Origin: Rhinopithecus roxellana
Taxonomy: Eukaryota; Chordata; Mammalia; Primates; Cercopithecidae
Assembly: GCF_007565055.1 (NCBI RefSeq)
Contig: NC_044562.1
Span: forward strand, 56,300,700 to 56,364,699
Direction: 5' to 3'
DNA: 64,000 nucleotides
Numbering within the stretch: position 1 is the stretch's first letter; every line of letters begins with the position of its first letter. The position numbers were made by a program, and so were the translations under genes. Shown here piece by piece: positions 53,601 through 64,000 of this stretch. The notes beneath the pieces are model-generated. The model was not told the DNA's origin and did no database searches. It saw only the letters and a list, made by a program, of their open reading frames with translations.

Positions 53601-54904
53601 CCTATGAGGTGCTCCTTCATTACGCAAAGAGTTCTTATAGCTCATATGGAAGCATTATTATTGTGTGTGGTACGTGTTCTTTATTTCTAAGATAACTTTG
53701 TCTTTTTCTTCCATTTATTTCCTGAGTTAAATCAATTATTTTTATTACTCTGTTTTTTGCCCATATCTTACATTTCTACATTTCTGATTCAAGGTGGCTT
53801 TTCAGATCTTCCAAGTCTGGCTTGAGGATGTCTAATTTCTCAGGGGTGTTGACTTTTACATGTTTCTCTGCCTCGTGGCTGTTTTTGGGGAGTTTTCTTC
53901 ATTCGGCTTTGGTGAACATTTGCCCCCTGGTTTCCCGCAACAGCTCTGTGTAAATTTTCTTTCTCCCTCTCTTTGGTGACGGTGGGTGACATAGAAGGCT
54001 CTGGCCTGATGGCGCCCAGCAACTCCAGTCCCGCAGCTCTGGGGGCTTCTGTGCTGCTGTTCTCAGCGGGAGGGTCTGCACCTCAGCTGTGGGGTCCGCT
54101 TCTGTCTTGCAGTCCCAAAGTCATCCTGTTTTTCTTCTCCACCATCCCCCTTCTTCTCCCCCAGGAACTCTGTGTTTGGGAGACTGGACTGTAAGTCAGG
54201 CGTCTGCCCTGGGATCTGGCTGTGAACGGGTGGGCTCTGCCTCCCGGGCTTGTTCCCTGCCCTGTGGGCCTCAGTGAAGCTGGCCCCGGCTCCACCTTTC
54301 AAGGGCATCTGTGCAGGTCTGTGGCTCAACCTCCTTCATTCTCAGTGACTCTCTGTCCTCCGGGGACGTGGGGTGCTTGCTCCTCCCAGGGGCATTTCTC
54401 AAGCTCCTTTCCTCATCGGGTCCCGCAGGGCCTCACAGGCAGCCTGCACCCCTGAGCTCCTCCTCCTGCCTTAAATGCCTGCTTCCCTAGCCTGCAAGCT
54501 GCTGGATGTGGGGCTTCCTGAGCCTGTGAGCTGCTGGAGGCTGGGCCGGGTCTTAAGGTCTCTGCATCTCCAGTGCTGGTTGCAGCTCAGGCAGGGGTGT
54601 CTGAGGCAGACGTCCTGCGCCATCCTCCGTTCATGGCACCCTGTATCCAGTTGTGATGTCTAAAGGCCAAGCAGCAGCCAGCGAGCCGGCCAGGCCCAGG
54701 AGGACGTCACACTGAGCACCCAGACCCCTCAGTGGGCCTCTGGACTTCGGTAGGAGGAGGCCACCCAACCTAGAACACAAATAATTCAGGTTGTGTCCTT
54801 TAATATGAGATGTATAACCATGAGGTCTTTTTTCTAGGTTTCAGAAAAGGAATTTTCTTAAAAGCAGTATAGGGGTGTGTTTGTACCGAGGGTTCACCCA
54901 GTTA

Positions 54905-55472
<568 letters not shown>

Positions 55473-55653
55473 GGCAGCACTGGCTCCTGGGGCCTGGCTT
55501 GCAGGGATGTCCCCAGGGAACCCTGGAGGGCTTGGCTCTGGTAGAGAAAAAGCAGCTCCATGATTTCCTGGCCAAGGTTTCCTGCATTTTCAGATGCACA
55601 AAACATGCACAGTTTAGTAAGTATGTAATAGTAAAACAGTTCTATGGCATAGT

Positions 55654-55915
55654 GGGAAACTGGAAGAAAACCTGGGGTTTCTACTAAAACCATGGGCAGG
55701 ATCACGTGTAACCAGCCTGTGTTTTGTGCCGTCATGTGGAGGTTGGAAGAAAGCCTGGGGTTTCTGCTAAAACCATGGGCAGGATCATGTGTAACCAGCC
55801 TGTGTTTCGCACAGTCATGTGGAGGTTGGAAGAAAGCCTGAGGTTTCTGCTAAAACCATGGGTGGGATCGTGTGTAACCAGCCTGTGTTTTGTGCCATCA
55901 TGTGGAGGGTGGTGT
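55654..55915. repeat. 81-85-bp tandem triplication
   Basis: TGGAAGAAAGCCTGGGGTTT, AAACCATGGGCAGGATC and GTGTAACCAGCCTGTGTTT recur at 55661, 55742 and 55827. Confidence 0.92.
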
Positions 55916-57169
55916 TGGGGCCACATCGCTTCACATGAACCCAGTGAGCACAGCCTGATCCCAAATTCTTTGGCCTGAACTTCTGAAAGACACGGATGGA
56001 CCCATCTCCCTGTGGACAACCATTCTGTGGACTCTGTCCTCCGTCCCACGGCCACATTCAGTAGATTTTTGGGCAGAGACTGCCTTGAGATTCAATGACC
56101 TTGTGTCTCTGGTCCCTAAACTGTCACACACCTGTGCTTCTTTGGGGCAAAATGTTTTTGTTTGCCTTGCTTGTGACTTTTAACAAGACATGCGATTTTC
56201 TGCATATCTTTCATTACGTAATTACTGAAGTATCCCAGACACATTAGTTTAACCTTGCTGAGCCCCGAGAGTGGTTTAAAATGTTCAGTTTTGTGGCTGG
56301 AGTGAGGCCCCAATAAAGGAGACACTGGTGACGATTGTTTACAAACAGCGGCCACCACAGAACCGAGGGTGCGGGTGGTGGATGTTTGTGAGTGGATGTT
56401 AAGGGGAGCCCATGTGAGGGGCTGTGGCCAGGGCAGGGCATCAGCCTTCACTTAAAACACCAGCTGAAGGCAGCAGGGACTGGAGGAGGCCGCGAGCTCC
56501 GTGCACATTCAGGTAGCTCTGCGTTTCCTCTTTGGGGGCACCCTGACAAGAAGGGAAAACAGAGGTTCTCGGCGAAGCTCCCGTGACCAGCACAGATGAG
56601 CCAGAGAGCCCAGGAGCGGCTCTAATGGGTCAACCACATCCCCTGCATGGACCTCCCGGACCCCGGCTCTGTGTCCTCCATGGATAGAGGACGTGGGCTG
56701 GGTTGGCGCTGGGATAAGCCAGGACTGGGACCACCCTGGCCAAAGCAGAGGGAGGGGACATGAATGAGGGGTCAGCCACCCCCGTCCTGGGAACAGATGC
56801 CAGACCAGCTGTGACTCTAATTACAAATCGAGTAGTAACTTCAAAGACAGGTCACCCCTGCGGGATGCACGTCAGCACTAATTATATTAAGATTGGGTTG
56901 GCACAATTTAAAAAGGACAAAGGGGAGCTGGAGACACTGTGGGAATTCTCACCTTCCTGTTCCAGCTGTGCTCTCGGCATCCCTCTTCCTGCTGACTCCT
57001 CAGGAAACAGCGTCAGGACCAAGCCCAGGCCACACTGAGAGGGATGCACCACCAACTGCAAAGGGTGTGACTGCACTGTCATCGTGGCCCTCATCTGTCC
57101 AGTATTCCTGCGAGGCCCCTGTAATTATAAGCAGATGCCATGTATTGTTTGGCTTTTTACAATTGTGGC

Positions 57170-58340
57170 ACAATATATATACCAAAAAAAATTACCATTT
57201 TATTCATTTTCAAGTGTGTAATTCAGTGACCTAAGTGTCATATTGTTGTACAAACATGGACACCATCCATCTCCAGGACTTTCTCATCTTCCCAAACCAA
57301 GACTGTCCCCATTAAACGCTCACTCCCTATCCAACCCCTCTGCCCCCGGCACCTCCATCCCACTCACTGCCTCTGTGACTTTGACGACTCTAGGGACCTC
57401 ATAGAAGTGGAATCAGACAGTATTTGTCTTTTAGGATTAGCTTCTTCCACTTAGCACCACACCCTCAGGTTTCACCACATCGTACATGCGTCAGAACGTC
57501 CTTCTTTTGAAGGGGAAATCACCGTGTTGTGTGGATAGACCACATCTTGTTTGTCCGTTCACCCATTGAAGGACTCTTTGTTGTTCCCCTGTTTTCACTA
57601 TTATGAATAATACTGCTGTGAACATGGGTGTACAAGCATCTCTTTGCAAGCTGCTTTCAATTCTTTTGCATACATATCCAGAAGCAGCATTACTGGATTA
57701 TGTGGTAGAACCATGTTTTCATCTTTTGAGGAAACGCCCTACTGTTTTCCATAGTGGCTGCATCATTTCACATTCCCCAGCCACGCAGAAGAGTTCTCAC
57801 CACCGCTCTGCTGTACCGACACTGGGTATGGCATGTGTTGGTTAGTAGCAGCAGCACTGTTGGGGGTGAGGTGTTGTCTCACTGTGGCTCTGAGCTGTAT
57901 CTCTGGACAATGAGTGATGCCAAGCGTCCCACTTGCTGGTGGAGCCTCCGTGTATCTTCTTTGGAGAAATGTCTGTTCAGGTCCCTCGTCAACTGTTAAA
58001 ATCAGATCATTTTTACTGCTGTTGTTTAACTGTGGGAGCTCATTCTGTATGGTGGATATTAACCCTCTGTCATCTGTGTTATTTGCCGGGTTTTCTCCTG
58101 TTCCATGAGTGGCGTGTTGGTTGCTGACACCATCCTTCGATGCACCTGTGTGTTCCGTTCTATTTGCCTGGGTTTTCTCCTGCTCAGTGAGTGGCCTCTC
58201 AGTTACTGACACCTTCTTTCGATGCACCTGTATGTTTGGTTCTATTTGCCTGGGTTTTCTCCTGTTCCGTGAGTGGCTTCTTAGTGGATGACACCGTCTT
58301 TCGATGAACCTGCATGTTCAGTTCTGATGCATTCGGTTCT
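57170..58340 (-). mobile_element. Ancient L1 3' end, minus strand
   Basis: AAGTGTGTAATTCAGTGACC, CACCATCCATCTCCAGGAC, CCATAGTGGCTGCATCATTT and GATATTAACCCTCTGTCATC are antisense L1M landmarks in the expected order. Confidence 0.82.
58078..58330. repeat. ~82-bp tandem triplication at the end of the L1 fragment
   Basis: ATTTGCC(G/T)GGGTTTTCTCCTG-type starts occur at 58081, 58162 and 58244, followed by GTGAGTGGC and TTCGATG(C/A)ACCTG. Confidence 0.9.
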
Positions 58341-58629
58341 GTTCCACCTTTTGTTGTTCTGCTTTATTTATATTTTAAAAGGATATTGACAAGTTATGCT
58401 GGAATAATTTCTCCACACATAATATCAGCTGAGCTATAATTACCATTTTACTCTCTAATCTAAATGTCTTCTCTTTTCAATTTTCTTTTAACCATAGATA
58501 TTTTTACTTTCACAGAAGCAAAATCTCTCTAGCTGATAATTACTAGTGTTGTTATACTATGATCCTCATTTAAAATAAGACATGGCTGATACTTATAACT
58601 TCCACATGATTATTCCGTTATCTGTGTTT

Positions 58630-61553
58630 ACAGTGAAACACACACAATACCAACATCTTCAACACAATCATTCAGTTATCCGCCTTTACAGTAAGTCACA
58701 CACAATCCCGACACCATCCACACAATTATTCGGTTATCTACCTTTACAGTGAATCACACAGGATACCGACATCTTCCCCAGAGTTATTCGGTTATCCGCC
58801 TTTATAGTAAGTCACACACGATACTGACGTGTTCAATACAATTACTCAGTTATCTGCGTTTACAGTGAGTCACACACGATACCGACACCTTCAACACAGT
58901 TATTCAGTTATCCGCCTTTACAGTGAGTCACACAAGATACCTGCTGACATTGTCCACACCGTTTATTCAGTTATCCACCTGTACGGTGAGTCACACACAA
59001 TACCAACATCTTCCACACAGTTATGTGGTTATCCACCTTTACAGTGAGTCACACAAAATACCGACATCTTCCACACAGTTATTCGGTTATCTGCCTTACA
59101 GTGAGTCGCACGCGATACCAACATCTTCCACACAGTTATTCAGTTATCCGCCTGTACAGTGAGTCACACACGATACCGACATCATCCACACAGTTGTTCG
59201 TTTATCTGCCTGTACAGTGAGTCACACGATACTGACTTCCGCCTTTACAGTGAGTCACACACGATATTGACATCTTTCACACAGTTATTTGGTTATCCAC
59301 TTCTACAGTGAGTCACACGTGATACTGACATATTCCACACAGTTATTCGGTTATCCCCCTGTACAGTGAGTCACACACGATACCAACATCTTCCACACAG
59401 TTATTCAGTTATCTGCCTGTACAGTGAGTCACACACGATACCAACATCTTCCACACAGTTATTCGGTTATCTGCCTGTACAGTGAGTCACACACGATACC
59501 GACATCTTCCACACAGTTATTCGGTTATCTGCCTGTACAGTGAGTCACACATGATACCGACATCTTCCACACAGTTATTTGGTTATCCGCCTTTACAGTG
59601 AGTCACACATGATACCGACATCTTCCACACAGTTATAGTTATTCGGTTATCCACCTTTACCGTGAGTCACATACGATACCAACATCTACCACATAGTTAT
59701 AGTTATTCAGTTATCCGCCTTTACAGTGAGTCGCACACGATACCGACATCATCCACACAGTTATTCATTTATCCACCTGTACAGTGAGTCACACACGATA
59801 CCGACTTCTGCCTTTACAGTGAGTCACACACGATACTGACATCTTCCACACAGTTATAGTTATTTGGATATGCGCCTTTACAGTGAGTCACACATGATAC
59901 TGACATCTTCCACACAGTTATTCAGTTGTCCACTTCTACAGTGAGTCACATGTGATACTGACATCTTCCACACAGTTATTTGGTTATCCCTTGTACAGTG
60001 AGTCACACACGATACCGACGTGTTCCACACAGTTATTCAGTTCTCTGCTTGTACAGTGAGTCACACACGATACCGACATCTTCCACACAGTTATTCAGTT
60101 CTCTGCCTGTACAGTGAGTCACACACGATACCGACATCTTCCACACAGTTATTCGGTTATCTGCCTGTACAGTGAGTGACACACAATACCGACATCATCC
60201 ACATAGTTATTTGGTTATCCGCCATTACAGTCAGTCACACATGATACCGAATTCTTCCACACAGTTATGGTTATTTGGTTGTCTGCCTTTACAGGGAGTC
60301 ACACACGATACTGACATCTTCCACCTAGTTATAGTTATTCGGTTATCCCCCTTTACAGTGAGTCACACATGATATCGACAACTTCCACACAGTTATTCGG
60401 TTATCTACCTGTACAGTGAGTCACACATGATGCTGACATCTTCCACACAGTTATAGTTATTTGGTTATCCGCCTTTACAGGCAGTCACACACGATACTGA
60501 CATCTTCCACACAGTTGTAGTTATTCCATTATCTACCTTTACAGTGAGTCACACATGATACTGATATCTTCCACACAGTTATTCCGTGATCTGCCTATAC
60601 AGTGCATCACACACGATACTGACATCTTCCACACGGTTCTTCTGTGATCCGCCTATACAGTGCATCATACACAATACCGACATCTTCCACACGGTTCTTC
60701 CGTGATCCGCCTATAGAGTGCATCACACACAATGCTGACATCTTCCACACGGTTCTTCGGTTGTCTGCCTGTACAGTGACTTATACACGATACTGACATC
60801 ATCCACACAGTTCTTCGGTTATCCGCCTGTACAGTGAGTCACACATGATAGATCTTCCACACAGTTATAGTTATTTGGTTATCCGCCATTACTTTCAGTC
60901 ACACACGATACCAACATCTTCCACACAGTTATAGTTATTCGGTTATCTGCCTTTATAGTGAGTCACACGCGATTCCGACATCTTCCACACAGTTATTTGG
61001 TTATCCACCTGTACATTGAGTCACACACAATACTGACATCTTCCACACAGTTATAGTTTTTCAGTTATCTGCCTTTACAGGGAGTCACACACGATTCCGA
61101 CATCTTCCACACAGTTCTTCCATTATCCGCCTATACAGTACGTCACACACAATACCAACATCTTCCACACGGTTCTTCCATTATCCGCCTATACAGTGCG
61201 TCACACACGATACCGACATCTTCCACACAGTTTTTCGGTTGTCCGCCTGTTCAGTGCATCACACACGATGCCAACATCTTCCACACAGTTCTTTGGTTGT
61301 CCATGTGTTCAGTGCATCACACACGATACCGACATCTTCCACACAGTTCTTCGGTTGTCCACCTGTTCAGTTCGTCACACACAATAGCGACATCTTCCAC
61401 ACAGTTATTATGTTGTCTGCCTGTACAGTGAGTCACACACAATAACAACATCTTCCACACAGTTATTCGGTTGTCCGCCTGTACAGTGACTTATACACGA
61501 TACTGACATCATCCACACAGTTCTTCGGTTATCCGCCTGTACAGTGAGTCACA
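58630..61553. repeat. 58-bp minisatellite, about 50 copies (2.9 kb)
   Basis: The unit is approximately GATACCGACATCTTCCACAC, AGTTATTCGGTTATCCGCCT, then GTACAGTGAGTCACACAC. Left-edge units are more diverged (GTGAAACAC, GTAAGTCAC). Several units carry a 6-bp TTATAG insertion giving AGTTATAGTTATT, and a block near 60.6-61.4 kb has CAGTGCATCAC instead of CAGTGAGTCAC. Most units contain TGAGTCA. No inserted unique spacers exist. Confidence 0.97.
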
Positions 61554-61751
61554 CATGTTCACTAGGACTTCACTTTCCATAAGCATTTGCTTTAGACACA
61601 GCTTATCACAGGCCAGAATTCAAGAGCCAGCGACAGGGCAGAGTAGAAATGAGTTTGTGAGGCTGCTACATAGGCGGAGCCATGAGGCCTGCTGGTAGCT
61701 GTTGATGTTCATTTCTTGATCACATGCTAAACAGGGGCTGGGTGATTTCTG

Positions 61752-61905
61752 GGTGTCCTGGGAAAGGGGTGCAGTCTTCACGATTATTCCAGGAACGGGG
61801 GGCTCAGTCTTCATGGGTGTCCTGGGAAAGGGGTGCAGTCTTCACGAGTATCCCAGGAAAGGGGTGCAGCCTTCACGGGTGTTCTGGGAAAGGGGCACAG
61901 TCTTC
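61752..61905. repeat. 31-34-bp minisatellite, about five copies
   Basis: GGTGTCCTGGGAAAGGGGTG followed by CAGTCTTCACG recurs with small changes. Confidence 0.9.
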
Positions 61906-63479
61906 CCCTCACCGAGGGTCCCTCCCCTTCTAGACCATGCAGGGTGACTTCCCGAGGTTGCCGGGTGTCTGTCAGCTGCGCTGGTGCTGGTGGATGTCCT
62001 CGGCCGCGACTGCATTATAATCAGGTATAACAGGCAGCAAAGGTACCCGGGTCACTTCGGCTGCTGTCTTGGTTCTGGTGGGTTTGGCCAGCTTCAGTCC
62101 CCACCCTGTTATACCAGAGAGGTCTGGCACCTTTGTCTTGGGAAACCCGTCCTTCCAACCTCCTGTCTCACTCCCAGAGTCACCTGAGCCTTGAGTGGTG
62201 TGTCCCCCACTGCTGGAAAACCAGTCCTCTACGTATCTAACCAGTAGCTAGTTAGTTATCTGGTGAGTTGCTTCTGAGGGAAGGCCCGGGATGGGCATGG
62301 CCGGCCGGCTCACGTGGACGTCCCTGTGGCTTCACTCTCAGCAAAGGGAAAAGCTGCAGCTATGAGACCACATCAGCCAGACGCCCCCGACCTGCCTGTG
62401 GGGACCCCACCCGACCACGGGTGGGCTATGCCCTCACACCTATTTCCCTTCTCCCTGCCCACCTCTGCGGTCAGCTCTAAAGCCTCCCACTGTGGCTCTT
62501 CTCTTCCCCTACAAAGGCAGGGACTGGTGAGGGTGAAAGGGTGCCACTGCCCCTGCAGGCGCCAGGAGCACAATGGATGGAGCAAGCAGCTCCTTTGCAG
62601 TGTTTCCCTGGGGTGACTTCCAGTTGCTAGAAAGGAAATTCCTATTGCACCTGGGATGCCCCCCACAGCCCCACCTGCCCCGGGACGTGGCTGACCCTGT
62701 CCAGGTGTCACCGGCCAGAATTCAGTCTGCTGGGGAATGGCGGCTTGCCAGAACTCAGTCCGTGGGGAAACCGTGGCTTGCCGCCGCCGCACACCTGGTT
62801 TGTGGCTCAGAGGCTGCTGGAAATGTGGCTTCCTCGCTTGCTTTCCTGAATGAACCCAAGAAGCTGTGCTTCGGGGGAATCTGTAGTTTCTGCAATAAAA
62901 ATGGGAGCTGTGCCGTTCCCAGGAAGAGCCTGTCAGAGCCCTCATTTAAAAGTCACCTATTATGAATTTGAGATGTGAGTTGTTCGGGATTCACTGATTA
63001 CTTAAAATTCAAGTTAGGTTTTCCCCGTGGTGCAAGTTCTTCTGTGATGAATACACCCGTCTATGACATTCTGGGAAAATATATTCGAAAAGAACAGACA
63101 GCAAATTCATTAAAGCAAACATCAGGTTTAGAATAAAAACAGTGTTTTATTTAATAGACACTTTTCTTTTTGCCTCCAAGAATATATGCCGGTATGTACT
63201 CAGAACAAAATTCAATAGGATTATTGAATCATTTACAAAGTAAATGTTCTCAGATGTCTTCCAAATACAACCAGAAAACAAACTGCAAGGAGGGCATCAC
63301 AGGAAAGATTTTAGTTGACTCTGCCCTGGAAAGGACACGAATCCTGCAGTTTCTTGAAAGCTACAGAAGCAGGTATGGCGTCTGCCAGCAGGAGAATTCC
63401 ACCTGAACCATGAAAGAGAGCAGGTGGCACTGCAGGTCAGCCTCGTGCACAAAATGGCCTGTGTTCTGCTGGGGTGGGT

Positions 63480-63662
63480 CCCTCCCTCTGCCCCTGTGTC
63501 TTTGCCTCTGTCTCTTTCTCTGTGTGTGTCTCTGTCTCTCTGTGGGTTTCTGTCTCCCCCTGTCTCTCTCTCTCTCTCTGTGTCTCTCTGTTTGTCTCTA
63601 TCTCTGTTTCACTCTCTCTCTGTCTCTCTATCTTCCTGTCTCTCTTCCTCTCTCCCTCTCAG
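63480..63662. repeat. TC/TG-rich low-complexity tract
   Basis: CTGTCTCTCTCTCTCTCTGT and CTCTGTTTGTCTCTATCTCT variants; a long pyrimidine-rich plus strand. Apparent ORFs here are repeats of Ser/Leu/Cys codons. Confidence 0.88.
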
Positions 63663-64000
63663 AATTCTCAGTGAGTCATCTGACACATTCTCCAACTGCT
63701 ATTTCTCTGTAATGAAGATTACACAGCAGCCATTGGTATGAAATTATAGATAGAAAATGATGTATTAGTATAGCTGTGGCCAAAGAAACAATGGCAGGGG
63801 GATGGAGGAGACGCTGCTGGTTGCTCAGGGCTGCAGGGTGACGGTCTGGCTTTCTCCTGTCTTTCTCCCTCCTCCACACTTTCTGTGGCTTAAGTGAATA
63901 ATCTCTGAGATGGGAATGTGCTGGTGACAGTGAGTGCCCTAGAGCTGGGCTCCTGACAGCGGCACACCTGAGCCTCGCCCTCTGTGTAGGCCTGGATGTT

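Noticed and set aside
58630..61553. CRISPR-like regular repeat array
   Set aside because: Repeats are contiguous without unique spacers and the genome is a primate's.
63170..63406. A 78-codon frame near the window end, considered as the next CNTNAP exon
   Set aside because: The peptide does not resemble the discoidin-domain continuation expected after the 54967 exon.

Overview
This 64 kb window is primate genomic DNA, most likely from an Old World monkey. It holds no dense gene set, operon or prokaryotic signal. The Alu copies at about 12.8, 14.7 and 39.3 kb carry a CGAGGTGG variant in the second A-rich/B-box part and GATCTGG/GATCCG before CCACTGC. I associate these changes with cercopithecid AluY lineages, so the host call is inference from recalled consensus sequence.

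The backbone is part of one plus-strand gene of the contactin-associated protein-like family, best matching CNTNAP3. Two coding exons are supported. A 111-bp exon lies at 24933-25043 and a 194-bp exon at 54967-55160. Together they encode the start of the N-terminal F5/8-type C (discoidin) domain, with the exon lengths and phases I recall for exons 2 and 3 of the paralogue CNTNAP2. Positions 1-24932 are therefore intron 1 or upstream DNA, 25044-54966 is intron 2 (29.9 kb), and 55161 to the end is intron 3.

The first intron contains a nearly full-length, minus-strand processed pseudogene of DLGAP4, a postsynaptic scaffold gene (1815-5113). It has a 14-bp target-site duplication with one mismatch, a degenerated A-rich tail, a GC-rich 5' UTR and many frameshifts. 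The rest of intron 1 holds Alu elements, an old L1 and several GT/CA-rich minisatellites. One of these arrays ends about 40 bases before the exon 2 acceptor. Intron 2 holds a ~7.3 kb ancient plus-strand L1 (32.6-39.9 kb) pierced by a THE1-in-MLT1 nest, a hAT element with a perfect 8-bp duplication, an MLT1-like LTR and two Alus. It also holds several minus-strand L1 fragments, a MADE1 hairpin element, Tigger-like remnants, an MST-like LTR and a small CpG-rich island at about 50.2 kb. Intron 3 starts inside a 30-bp minisatellite and holds a ~2.9 kb array of about 50 copies of a 58-bp unit.

The most striking property is the density of tandem arrays, more than 25 in 64 kb. Two are especially notable. 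The exon 3 donor junction is itself the first unit of a minisatellite, so donor-like sites are repeated about eleven times. The 58-bp array at 58.6-61.6 kb repeats TGAGTCA, a consensus AP-1 site, together with a donor-like A|GTGAGT. Nothing here looks like a wholly new enzymatic system; the candidates for novelty concern how repeats meet splicing and regulatory signals.
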